From Cliona cf. orientalis (lineage: Eukaryota; Porifera; Demospongiae; Clionaida; Clionaidae), in the NCBI GenBank assembly GCA_963930775.1, contig OZ005698.1:1550001-1614000 (forward strand): a DNA stretch of 64,000 bases, written 5' to 3'. How positions within the stretch are numbered: the stretch's first letter is position 1; every line of letters begins with the position of its first letter. The notes below the pieces were generated by a model. That model was not told the origin of the DNA. It saw only the letters and a list, made by a program, of their open reading frames with translations, and did not search any database. Positions 13,201 through 24,210 of the stretch are shown here, one piece after another. The position numbers and the translations under genes are program-made.

Positions 13201-13912
13201 CCATCCGCCACGCCCAGTGTTCATTTACCGCGTGGGCGCGTGCGGCTTCAATTAGCAGGCAATCAGCGCTTATAGCATGACACAATGCCTTTAATGCAAT
13301 ATGTTTGCTATCTATTGAAAAGATATAGATGTTCCCATAACTATTATGAGAAATGTAAGTGTGTTAATGTAGTTTGGCCTTGTGGATTCATGAGAATCAG
13401 TCCAATTCCACTTCCATCTCTGATTATGACATTGCTAATATTTGCATTCGTTGAATAATTAAAAAATAGTGTGAAGGTGATACTTCGTGTTCCTCTTTTA
13501 TGATTAGAGAAATCATAAGTTTGATATGATCCACATTCTCTGAAGACTACACCTGTTATAGTCAAATTTGTGATGAAGTTGAACTCGAATCCAATGCTTC
13601 CATTGCACTTGATAGTAGCCCCTTCACTTGAGTTAGCAGCTATCAGGGCAAAATTGGTGGCATTGCTGATAGAGAGAGTCTTGTTGACTGCACTTGTACA
13701 AGTGTGAGTGCCTGGAAGCAGTGCTATTGTGGTATTGGATACTTGACCAGACAGTAGGTCATGATTGATTAGCTCTGTCAGATGGTAGCAGTTTCTTCTT
13801 CAGGACAGTGGGTGAGTGACTGATATTCCGGTAGCACATAGATGACCCTCTCCTGCTGAGCTAATATTGCTTTAGCTAAGTAAAGCATACATATTGTAGC
13901 TAGTGAAAGCAT
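10246..13912 (-). pseudogene. Copy C: beta-helix / multi-pass membrane protein gene, heavily degraded
   Basis: The start codon is at 13,912 with the same signal peptide as copies A and B. Lesions seen by comparison with A and B: one T missing in the T-run near 13,791; a 412-bp TTAA-flanked element at 12,879-13,290; several small indels (around 12,440 and 12,640-12,685); an internal deletion of about 280-290 bases at about 10,918 that removes the first membrane segments (copy B 4468-4750); and loss of the C-terminal tail, replaced at about 10,246 by a dispersed repeat. Open pieces survive at 11,690-12,448 (beta-helix), 11,021-11,269 (HCPFDYC and CGAC block) and 10,225-10,911 (membrane half). 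It is clearly non-functional as a full-length gene. Confidence 0.85.
12879..13290. mobile_element. 412-bp TIR element with TTAA target duplication, inside copy C
   Basis: The left end is AGGCATTGTGTCCATACATA and the reverse complement of the right end is AGGCATTGTGTCATGCTATA. The first 12 bases match perfectly and similarity continues beyond. TTAA flanks both sides (12,875-12,878 and 13,291-13,294). Copies A, B and D have the uninterrupted coding sequence with a single TTAA (TCACTTAATGC). TTAA duplication is characteristic of piggyBac or Kolobok superfamilies. The interior is GC-richer than its surroundings and non-coding. Confidence 0.88.
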
Positions 13913-13929
13913 TGTGGTAGATCTATAGT

Positions 13930-15451
13930 GTTATATGTACTATAATAGTTTGAGGCATTCTGTGATACTCTTATATATTTCTCGTTTATTATTGATTATA
14001 CTACTGTGAACTACCATACATAGTGATTACATACTATATGGTTATGTTACATGGATTGCTACTGTATACATTATGGGTATAATTATTGTTGGGAAAAAGA
14101 AAGTTATCACCGGACTTGTGTGTCAGTCAACTAAATCCAAAGGTTTCAGTTCTCACTGATTATTTATTAATGATACCACTTTGTATGTGTTTATAGTGCT
14201 ACATACTTGTATGCAAGGCTCCTGCAGTGTGTATATACTTGTAATAACAGCAGGCTGGCAGGTAGTAGTGTATGTAGTGCATAATAGTAGCTGTAGGCAT
14301 GCCCAGTATAGCTCCTCATTGCTTAGGATACCCGTATGTGGCCCCGGCCATTTCTCGGCGGGATAGTGCGGCTTTGCATCACTCTACCACGCTATAGTGA
14401 CATCACTGGTATTTAGTTAGATTTTAGTATATCGTAAGTGATACATCTTGTACAGAGAGGAAATTCTAATAGTTAGATGTTGGTTTTGCATATTCTATGA
14501 AGCGGTGAAGCCGCGAGTAGAATTGCGAAACCAACATCTGACGTATTTTGGTAGCAGTCACTACTGACCAGTTATGATCATATATCACCTCTAACTATCC
14601 CACAATTTAGGGTTGAAAATTATCTTGATTACCTTTGAAAATACTTTGTACTACAATGGCAAATCACCAAATTAAAAAACCTTGCCAAAGTTCCCACTGT
14701 ACAGTAATATAACTCAATATAGGGGACAATAATCGACCTCAGCATAATTGCAATACTATTGATATGAATCTTGTTTGTGACACAACGGAATTACTATTCG
14801 TCCACACTGGCATAGACTGATTCCCATTCATTTCTACGCTGAAAAGAGCATGCAAAATAGAGCACTTCCAACATGCATGGTTATACATGTCAGTAATCTA
14901 TAGAAAATTGGAAGCAGTTACCATAGCAACATAATTTTCTACTTCTGACAAAGCACTGGCCATTAGATGATGGTCTATGCTTGATAAGGGTGCCTTTACA
15001 CTATAGTACAAAAAGTATTTTCAACTTAAGGTAATGATGACAACAAGGCAGTTGCATGATTTTCCCAAAACTCTAGCCATACGTAGGTAGAAAGGTAACC
15101 ATCATGGTTACAGAAAACTATACACACTGCTGATTTATTAACATACATGCATGAATTGTCTTTTTGCATGCATAAGCATCAAGTGTACTGTGTGTGATAC
15201 TCCATAGAGTGTAGCTTGTACTACAGTTGTAGTTTAACTACTCTCTATTTCTGATGAAGCATGCACTGCCCTATAATTGGCCATTAGACGATGGCTTGGT
15301 GGTCAGTGCTACACATACATGCAAAAAAGATCATGTTTTCAAAGGTAATGGCATTCTATCAGTAATAAACACACTAAACATACTTCACTGCAGAGGGGAA
15401 ATCTAAAATTCTAAATTTTCACACTGACATGGTACATGTAAATTAATGATT
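13930..15451. repeat. Duplicated spacer upstream of copy C, containing a local inversion
   Basis: 13,930-14,460 and 14,940-15,450 align in direct orientation with the spacers upstream of A and B. The block at about 14,605-14,912 aligns in reverse complement (for example AATTGCAATACTATTGATATGA and TGGTTATACATGTCAGTAAT). A hairpin-forming inverted repeat sits at the left breakpoint, about 14,472-14,541 (AGATGTTGGTTTTGC ... GCGAAACCAACATCT). No gene is seen. Confidence 0.7.
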
Positions 15452-15506
15452 TAGTCACAAAAGTGGCTCATTGGGATCCAAATCGATCACTGAGAATGTT
15501 ACTTTA
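15452..15506 (-). pseudogene. 3' end of copy D, separated from the rest by a 4.7 kb insert
   Basis: About 55 bases match the terminal codons and stop of copy B (3636-3690): AAAGTGGCTCATTGGGATCC and AATCGATCACTGAGAATGTT, ending in ACTTT. The homology resumes at about 20,186 with TTTGTTGCTGAGCTCCGTTG. The two pieces abut in the paralogue, so they once formed one gene. Confidence 0.8.
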
Positions 15507-15667
15507 ATAGCTATTACATGCCGTCTCCATGAGTATACTGAACTTACCGATTAAACTTGTGTGATTGATCTTTGTGTAAGTACATGTACCAAGCACATAA
15601 TATCAGAACATTTGATCTAGTAAGCACAATACGTGCCTATTAGTTATTAAGCAATGCAAGGTAGGAT

Positions 15668-17080
15668 GTAGCAGCATAGTAGAGCAATTAGTGGGCTATG
15701 AGGTTATTACCAGTGGCGGAGTGCATGTACACGCCTGAAGACTGCAGTAGTGTAACAGGGCAGTTAGTTGGACTGTGGCTACTAACGTCTTTTTTTTTAG
15801 CGGAATTAAAAGGGTATACTGGAGCCAGATAGCAGTGTGTTTAAATAGCTATGACTGCTGAGGTCTATGCCAGCGGCAGGGTTACATGCGTGAAGCTGTG
15901 CAGCAGTGAATTAAGGCTGATAAGGTTTATGCCGGCATCAGTGTTAGATGAAGTGTATACACTGTAATGATTTCACAATGCTATTAATGAGTTATGATCG
16001 CAACAGTTTATGCCAGCGGCAGCTTATAAATTGTTATATTTCTGAGTCAAGGCTTCCAGGGATTGTGCCAGTGGCAGAATTAATGTGCATATAGCAGCAT
16101 AGTAGAGTGGTTTGTGAACTATGACTGCTGAAATTGATGCCAGTGGCAGAGTGCACATACAGTGTAGCAGCATGACAAACCAGTTAGTGGGATCTGGCTG
16201 TGCCGAGGTGTTGGGAGTTATCCGTTAGAATCCGCTCGAATATAACTTACGAACGAAACGGCTTGTTGAACTGAATTTACTACACATCTAGAGGGCTATG
16301 CATGGCTGCTGAGGTCAGTGTCAGTAGGCGAGTGCACGTGCCCTGTAGCCGCATAGTAGAGCAATTAGGGGGCTATGAGGTTATTACCAGTGGCGGGGTG
16401 CATGTACACGCCTGTATACTGTAGACACTGTAGTAGTGTAACAGAGCAGTTAGTTGAACTGTGGCTACTAACATCTTTCTTTTTAGCGGAATTAAAAGGG
16501 TATACTGGAGCAAGACAGCAGTGTGCTTAAAGAGCTATGACTGCTGAGGTCAATGCCAGCGGCAGGGTTACATGTATGAAGCTGTGCAGCAGTGTAATTA
16601 GTGAATTAAGGCTGATGAGGTTTATGCTGGCATCAGAGTTAGAGGAAGTGTACACTATAATAATTTCGCAATGCTATTAATGAGTTATGATTGCAACCGT
16701 TTATGCCAGTGGCAGCTTATAAATTGTTGTATTTATGAGTCAAGGCTCCCAGGGGTTGTGCCAGTGGCAGAATTAACGTGCATATAGCAGCATAGTAGAG
16801 TGGTTTGTGAACTATGACTGCTGAAATTGATACCAGTGGCAGAGTGCGCATACATTGCAGCAGCATGACAAACCAGTTAGTGGGATCTGGTTGTGCCGAG
16901 GTCAATGCCAGTAGCGGAGTGCACGTATGCTGTATGTACAATGTAGTGGCATAGCAGAGGAAATAGTGAGGGCCCTGGTAGCCATACCAGTGGTGGAGTC
17001 CAGATACGCTGCAGCAGCATCACAGAGCAATATGACTGCTAAAGTTTATGCTAGTGGCAGGTTAAATTACACTAGCAGTG
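15668..17080. repeat. Satellite-like region: ~680-bp direct duplication built of degenerate ~100-bp units
   Basis: 15,668-16,205 recurs at 16,345-16,900 with high similarity (for example TAGCGGAATTAAAAGGGTAT and GAGTTATGAT.GCAAC.GTTTATGCCAG). Within each copy a shorter motif recurs: GCTGAGGTCAATGCCAGTGGCAGAGTGCAC, then GCAGCATAGTAGAGCAGTTAGTGGGCTATGA (each quoted loosely). No coding frame persists. Confidence 0.75.
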
Positions 17081-17199
17081 TCAATAAGTGGACTATAGCA
17101 GCTGGGGGTTGTGACAGCAAAAGAGCTATAGCAATGCATGATTTACTGTGGTTTACATCATACATGTATGTTAGCAGCAGCGTTAAACGTATTGTTACA

Positions 17200-18850
17200 T
17201 ATCAGTACTGCTGTTTTCCCTAGTTGTATATGTACCATCTTCTAACCAGAAATACATAGGTCCATGCATGATTACATGGAACAGGTAGTATGAAATACTG
17301 TTTGCTGAAACCTGTGTACATGTTGTTGATATTTTAAACGATCTATTAAAACTCAGTTAGTACTGATGGGTACATCATCGGACAATCGTGTCTGGTCTGT
17401 GTTGACAGATATATTAGTTTTTGGGCTCCCTAGAGGTATGGGAATGTATAATGAACCAGTGCTAGCTGGTGAGAGTGAGACGCTTATAAGTAGTCTGGTG
17501 CTGTTGTGGCTTCGTAGCTCGGTAGGAACTGAGGGTCTGTCATAGAGTCATCTTACTGTTATAGAAGTGGGAGTGCTCAGTGTAATTTTTGAGTAACGCT
17601 GTCTGCTTAATTCTGAATCTATGTCAGACATTTATATTTATGAGGGTTCTGATTGTTTTGTGCGCATGGGATGATGCTGACGAGAATCTATATAAGCAAA
17701 TGTGTTAACAGCTAATATAACAGATCTAGACATGTCTTGAAGGCCGATCTAACATAAAATCAACTTCAGCATGTATGACCACATTGCATTGGGGCACATT
17801 ATTGCATATGTGCAATGATGTTGGATAGATTGGATAACAGAGTGTGATTACCTTAATTGGAGCAGGTCACTGCATATGTAAGGAACGTAATTCAGAATCT
17901 GCAGAGCAGATCATAATGTGACCATATTAAAATGGAGCAGGATGTTGTGCAAAATACTGTGGACTGCAGCCCATGTGACCATGGTAAATGGAATAAATCA
18001 CTGCATATGTGTGCAGTGATGTTACGTGTAAATATATAAGTCGAATCGAGGTAAAGTGGACAGCATTTGTCTAAATGTGTCGTATTTAGCCCCCAAACCC
18101 AGTGTGCATACTGTGATTTGCATGCTAGGAAGTGGGGGGGATCATGGGTGACACAAGATTGTTTGGCTCGAAACAATACATGTTAGGGAATACTCCATAT
18201 TTCTACACAATTAAGAACCTTCGTGGTTGGAGGTCAAAGACTCTGCTTGATTGGCTATTTCAACATAAGGTTGATGTACACGCATGACCTCCTGATGTTG
18301 TAAAATACAAGAACATGATAGTCTAAATTTAAAGTCTTGCGGATTCGGAATAATTGTCCCTTACAAGTGGACATGTGGGCATTTGATATTACAGAGTAAC
18401 ATGAATCCTCTGATTGAAGGTTTTGCATGTCCTATTGTGTAGTACTGCAATCGGGTCTGTTTGACCAGATGGTAATTGGTGACTGGGAATTCTGTAGGAC
18501 AGCGGGTTACATGGCCATGAGGAGTATAGACAGGCAGCGGAGGTGGAATTAAATTCCTTGTGGAACCGGGACTGTAGATGCTGGGAGCACTAAAAATAGA
18601 TGGCTTCCCACCTGTGAACCCGAGGCACTGAGTCTGCGTTGTGCATGCTGCCTGAAGATATGTACGTACCTGGTGCTGGCCAGGCTGTAGGTACAAAAAA
18701 AAGGCATACGTATTCAGGTCTACAGTCAAGTTAGCCACTGCTTTGAATTTCAATCTAAAGTATCTGTCATGGCCATGCATGCCGCCAGCGGACATCATAA
18801 GTTAATGAACTCTAATGGTTAACTTACGGACCATTTGAGGAACAGAAAGG
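17200..18850. other. Unassigned sequence inside the 4.7 kb insert
   Basis: No gene recognised. A degenerate internal repetition around CACTGCATATGTG..CA.TGATGTT occurs at about 17,790-18,015. A minus-strand open frame of 145 codons (18,361-18,798) has no recognisable domain and an unusual His/Pro/Thr-rich composition; I do not call it a gene. Confidence 0.4.
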
Positions 18851-18867
18851 TACCGGTTGAATTGGTG

Positions 18868-19916
18868 ATGTTGTAGTGTGTGTACTTGAGGTACCATTTA
18901 ATTGCGTGGGCGTGAGGTGGGGATATGACACCTAAACCACATCAAAGTCATTAGTGAGGTGCATGTTGGGTAACCACGCCCTTTTAATTGCACAGGTCTC
19001 AGGGGTGTGGCTGCTAGAGCCGGAAGTGTTCATTTAATATCCTCCATGGACCGGAAGCCGAGCCGGAAGGGAGGGGCCAGGCCACGCCCAAAACAGCACC
19101 ACCCTGTGCCTCAAGGACCACCATTCTCAATCAAGTGCCGACTGGCCACCGGATGTCCACCGGAAGCCCACAATCAATCCCAATTAAAACCCACAGCTTC
19201 CTCAAGGCCAAAACACACACAAATACTTAGAGGCCGTTCTGCCACACCGCCCACACCAGAGCTCACCTCATTTCCTGTGTGGGCGGAGTAACAACACGTC
19301 ATCGCAACCACATCCGCTTCAAACCATCGTCAGCTTCCGTCCAGCCGTACGGTCCCCTCGATCGCACCGGCGTACAGTGCCTCATTAACTGACATGGCCT
19401 CACCTTTGACCTCCTGCCACGCCCCCAAAGCCTCCTGGCAGGGTTCAAAGGTCACCACCGCATCCGGGACACGCCCACCTATCGCCGAGGTCAAGTCTTA
19501 GGCGCCGATATCCAAGCACTGGCCCGTGAAACCACGCCCAATCGGAAGCAATAAAACCTGCATTAACGCACATGCACACACTCCACACAGTGCCAGGAAC
19601 ACGCCCACATGCTTAATTAGGCCTAATTAAGCGTTTTTTTAAGTCGTTGCGGTTAATAGTTAAGAAAGAATGCTTTGATCTTGCTTTGATGTGGGCAATT
19701 ACCGGTGTTTTCTTCAGGGGCCATTTCCGGTCGCTAATTACACGCGCATAATCATCCCTGGCCGATTCTGGACACGCCCACCTTCGACCAAAAGCACTCG
19801 TATGGGCTCTTCGGCCACGCCCCTTCACGATTCGCTAATTGAATTAGCCAATCCTGACGCTCACGCCCACACAATTAAATGGTACCTTGAACACTACCGC
19901 ATTGTCATGTTGTAGT
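18868..19916. mobile_element. ~1.05 kb nested TIR element, possible 10-bp target duplication
   Basis: AGGTACCATTTAATTGCGTG with GGCGTGAG following (18,889-18,916) is repeated in inverted orientation at 19,860-19,887 with one mismatch in 28. ATGTTGTAGT occurs just outside both ends (18,868-18,877 and 19,907-19,916). The TIRs are not equidistant from these copies, so the duplication is tentative. The interior is GC-rich with many ACGCCCAC and CCGGAAG repeats and carries a TTAATTAGGCCTAATTAA palindrome near 19,613. It is non-coding. Confidence 0.55.
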
Positions 19917-20188
19917 CCGGTTCAGCAAAGGTGGCTGTGACTGCATGGTCTGACACTTCAAGTCGTGCACTTGCGTTGGCCGTTCGTGACTGTTCGATGG
20001 CAAGGCGATTCAAAGATTTTTCCACTGCGATGTTCTTATTGCTTGCAGGAGTTGTTGCGCAGTTAAGTGTGCTTCATTTAGAATAGTTGTATACTAGTGT
20101 GACGTATGCGCATGCGCCATACGTCATGGGCAAACGTGCTCTTTACGTCGGCCTGATGCTATTAATTATAGTTTATGCATGCATAAAC

Positions 20189-22296
20189 ATCGTTTGTTGC
20201 TGAGCTCCGTTGTTTCTGTTGAACGCTGTTCATTTTCCTTGCTATTCAATTTGAAGCTGAGACTTTCCTTGGCAGTGTATATTAAAATTTCCACCCTTTT
20301 CATCTGGGTTATTTTCTGTGCCAAATGGTAGATAACGATGGCTATAAATAGCACAAATGCAATTTCAGTGGATGTGTATGTAATAGACACAATAGCAGCT
20401 GTGGAATTGATTCGGTAGAGAGTTGCTGCTGGCAAAATCACTGAATTCAAAACTCTGCATACTAGATGTTTGCCGGTACTGTACCATTCCAGTGTCCCAC
20501 TGCCACCACCTCAAAATTGAATGTTTAACCTGGTAGTAAATTGATGTATGCAATATAATATGAAGGGTCGAGAACCAGAGTGGCCTAACCCCAAATTGAA
20601 TGTGGGAAATTGTCTAAAAAGCTCAATAATGGACTTAAAACCAAATACCCTACTCTACCAAACCACTCAAATTTTCAAAAATGTGAATTACCTGTTGCTA
20701 ATGAAATGCATTTTAAACATGTTTTCAAGATTAGAGGGGTTAACACAACATTTGTGGGTTAGGCCACTCTGGTTCTCAGCCCTTCAACTATTATGATCTT
20801 CTCTCATGTATATAGTGCACGTAACTGTTACACTTTGGCTTAGAATCTTCACATCTGCATATTCGAAATAGTGGTGTTGCTGCTATGGACCAGTTGCTTG
20901 CAGTGTTATTACATTTAATATCATTGATATTGTCACCACCACCGTACAAAGCATCACCAGCCTGAATTGCTGTATTGTTGCTGAAATAAAAGGATTGCCT
21001 TTTAAGTGTTTTTGGAATGTTGGAGAAGAACTGAACATGGTAATTGCGATGTCCAATTCTTATATAATCGAAATCTTGTACATAGATTGCTCTTCATGGA
21101 TTGCTCCTCCTCATGGCATAGTGGGAGGAGCAATCTATGTACAGAACTGTTGGTGATTCTTCCAATGAATATTATGTGTGATCGAGCATAAAATGCCATC
21201 GCCCCTCCTCGTTTACCTCTGTTGCTTGTAAAAAGTAATGTTGAACCTACTTTGAAGATTACTTTTGTGTTAACGAATGTGATTCCTCCACTCTGAGATC
21301 CCGTGTTATTCTCAAATAAAATCAAAGAATTAGCGAGGAACCTAATGTTGGAATCAGTGCTAAAGAATGGTGATTCACCATTGTTTACGGTATTTTGTCT
21401 AAATATGAAATTACCATTCTTATAGACTGTAACATTTGTTCGGTCTCGTATCATAAACTCCATTTTATTTCTTAAAAATGACACAGTATCTTCAATATTA
21501 ACTATGCAGTTGTCGTGGATGATACCATTTAAAGTATCTAGTATTGTGATATTTCTTAGTGTGATATTTTGACTTTTCATGAATATTCTCTTCAGCAGAA
21601 TCTGTGACCTTTCAAAGTACACATTGGAACGGAAAATGCTGTTCATGATTGACCTTGATGTTTTACCTTTGTCCAAAAAGCTTATTTGACCACCTATGAA
21701 ATGTGAATTTTCTATCATTGTGAAGTTTTCCAGTTTTTGAGAAAACAATTTTCTTGAAACAACCGGTATAAACCTTGAGACACTGGTTTTACCGACAGAT
21801 TTCAAACCTTTAATCTTTACCGTAGTTTTGAATGCAGTATACTTAAGGTATATGTTGACATCATTTTGAATCACATTGATATTTATCAACTTCACATGGA
21901 TGTGATATCTTGAATGCTGAAGTACAAATTGCACTCCAAATGGACGCTCACTTATTGGGATGCATTATGACCACCTCTGACATTATTAGCTGAATCAGTG
22001 AAATTTGAACTAATAATTGCTATATTTGTGTCACTTAATGCTATACTTTTGCTATCCATCGAAAAGACATATAGATATTCCTGTGATTATTATGAGAGAT
22101 GTAAGTGTGTTAAAGTTATTTGGCCTTGTGGATTCATGAGGATCAGTCCAATTCCATTTCCATCCGTGATTGCGACATTTTTAATATTTGCATCTGTTGA
22201 ATAATTTAAAAATAATTTGAAGGTTATACTTCTTGTTATTCTTTTATAGTCACAAGTTTGATGTGATCCACATTCTGTGAAGACTATACACCCGTT
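20189..22296 (-). pseudogene. Copy D: beta-helix / multi-pass membrane protein gene, remnant
   Basis: 20,189-20,447 encodes the last membrane segments and tail (NSVILPAATLYRINSTAAIV-, QKITQMK-, STETTELSNK-like). It is joined directly to the membrane-proximal ectodomain at 20,448, deleting about 1.3 kb that in copy B holds most of the membrane domain. A TIR element interrupts at 20,561-20,786. The beta-helix part survives in pieces (open frame 21,002-21,934). It has a small local inverted duplication at about 21,080-21,140, where TACATAGATTGCTC is repeated as GAGCAATCTATGTA. The 5' end, including the signal peptide, is missing; homology stops near 22,296 where gene remnant E begins on the other strand. 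Confidence 0.85.
20561..20786. mobile_element. ~226-bp TIR element inside copy D
   Basis: The left end is TGAAGGGTCGAGAACCAGAG and the reverse complement of the right end is TGAAGGGCTGAGAACCAGAG. The arms are about 30 bases and continue through TGGCCTAACCC. The target duplication is not clear. The flanking coding homology (GGTAGTAAA) is interrupted only in this copy. Confidence 0.7.
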
Positions 22297-24072
22297 AAAC
22301 CAAATGGCACAAAACATCTCAGATATATGTACTAATCTAACTTTTAATATTTACTCTTCTAAATCAATAGTAGAGTTAAATTTGTATCCAGATGGTCCTT
22401 GTGATAGTGCAGGAAAGTCGACCAGAACAATTCTGGTTGAGTTTTTGAATTGTAGCTACATGTCCTGTGGGTTTTCAACAAAAGCAATCAAATAAGAACA
22501 CTAGTTGTGAATGTATCTGCGATACACAACTTCTTCCTTGTATCGCTGATCCTAATTGCAACTCTCAAACAGGAATGTTACTGAAAGACGGTAATTTCTG
22601 GATTACTAATTTAACAACAAATAGCAATAGCAACACAAGCTACAAGTACATTATATACCCTCACTGTCCTTTTGATTACTGTCTTCGATATGTTCATCTT
22701 AATCTTAATATACTCAATGGAGCTGATGCACAGTGTGCTAATAATCGCTCAGGTCTGCTTTGTGGTAGTTGTAAACCAGGACTGACTTAAATTTATCCCT
22801 TAGCAGTTCTCTCTGTATCCCTTGTTCAAGGGCTTGGCAAAGGGACATTGTAATTATTCTGATATCTTTCTTTTTTTCTGGCATACTTTTAGTGGTATCC
22901 ATTTTGGTGCTCAATCTGACTGTTGCTGTTGGTACTCTAAATAGGCTCATATTTTATGCCAACATCATTGGACAGGTGCTAATACAAGCATATTTTTCCA
23001 AACAGCAAACTTAAAATTTCTTTCCATATTCTTATCTTGGCTCAACCTAGAGGTGGGATTTGATGCCTGCTTTTATGATGGAATGGACACTTACTGGAAA
23101 ACTTGGCTTCAACTTGCATTTCCCATTTACATCATTGTGCTTGTTATTATCATGATTATTGTGAGTGAATATTCAATAAAGTTTTCTGAGCTGCTGGCAA
23201 GAAAAAATCCAGTTACAACCTTGGCTACCCTAATTTTGCTCTCGTACACAAAATTACTCCACATTGTGATCAGTTCAATATCTTTTGGCATTATTACTTA
23301 TCCAAATGGTTCCCATGAAATTATCTAGTTGCCTGATGCTAGTGTGAAGTACTTTAAAGGCCAGCACATTGCTTTGTTCATACTAGGCACCATTATCTTC
23401 TTTATCGGTGTTGTCTACACCTTCCTGCTTTTCTCTTGGCAGTGGCTTCTGCAACATCAAAAGCAAATGTTTTTAAAGTGGATTAGACGCCAGAGACTTT
23501 GTCACTTTATTGAGCCTTATCATGCACCGTATGCCCTTAAGCATTGCTACTGGACTGGATTACTGCTACTTGCTCGGGTTGTTCTGTATCTTGTGTTTGC
23601 ACTAAATAAATCTGGTGATCCAGGAGTGAATCTCATAGCAATTTGTGTCGTATCTTGCAGTCTTATGTTTCTGAAGGGGCTAATTTAATTTAGTCGAGTA
23701 TATAAAAGCTGGATAGTGGAAGCCATCAGTATGACATGCTATTTGAATATGGCTTTACTCTCTGTCTCAACATTCTTTTCACTAGAAATTGGGAGCAATC
23801 AGCCTATCTTCGCTTTTGTTTCTGGATCAATTGTGATTTTGTTGCTCTTTTTGGTGCTATTTTATCACATATTCACTGAAATCTTCCACAAAGTGTGGAA
23901 GAAGCTTAACAAACAGAGCTTAGATGAAACTAGTGATTTTCCTAACCTTTCACAGATTGACTTTGAATCCAGAGATCACTCTCCAATAGATGAATCAATG
24001 GATAAATATCTCAAAATTAATCACCGAGAGCTATCTTCTCTTCCTGATTGTGGTAATAGTATACAAAAATGA
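22297..24072 (+). pseudogene. Gene E remnant: plus-strand relative of gene F, lacking its 5' half
   Basis: The translated pieces follow gene F from its membrane-proximal Cys-rich region to the C-terminus: CTNLTFN- and PDGPC-, then GMLLKDGNFWI and HCPFDYC, CANNRSGLLCGSCKPG, LSWLNLEVGFDACFYDGMD, NPVTTLATLILLSYTKLLH, HAPYALKHCYWTGLLLLARV and a hydrophilic tail. Breaks: frame changes near 22,470, 22,790 and 22,960-23,050; an in-frame TAG at 23,326 where F has a Trp codon; and another stop near 23,688. The whole beta-helix part is missing. It lies head-to-head with remnant D, both having lost their 5' ends at the junction. Confidence 0.85.
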
Positions 24073-24210
24073 GATGAGTACAAAGCTCCATGGCACAGGA
24101 ACAGCTTCAGTGATGATGATACTGACTCAGAAGGAAGTATGATTCCGCTGCTAAATTGAATTCTTCAGTTACTACATACACTGAGTGGACATCATAACAA
24201 TAATAATCAA

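Larger units (their letters stand above)
15507..20188. mobile_element. 4.7 kb insertion splitting copy D (nature unresolved)
   Basis: The insertion is defined by comparison with copy B: GTTACTTT at the left and TTTGTTGC at the right are contiguous in B as GTTACTTTGTTGC, leaving at most a 3-base (TTT) duplication. It contains a long satellite-like block (15,668-17,080), anonymous sequence (17,200-18,850) and a nested TIR element (18,868-19,916). A near-perfect palindrome GACGTATGCGCATGCGCCATACGTC-type lies at 20,101-20,125. I see no convincing terminal inverted repeats or transposase, so it may be a non-autonomous element, a composite of nested insertions or a non-homologous repair filler. Confidence 0.6.

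Noticed and set aside
16927..17223. 98-codon open frame in the satellite block
   Set aside because: It overlaps degenerate repeat units and is not kept open in the duplicated copy.
18361..18798. 145-codon minus-strand open frame
   Set aside because: No recognisable domain or homologue, no splice or promoter support, and it lies inside a repeat-rich insert.
19007..19291. 94-codon Pro/Arg/Lys-rich open frame
   Set aside because: It lies wholly within the GC-rich TIR element and has no recognisable features.
15507..20188. Helitron or LTR retrotransposon interpretation of the 4.7 kb insert
   Set aside because: No TC...CTRR ends with a 3' hairpin between A and T, no direct terminal repeats and no reverse transcriptase or helicase coding sequence.
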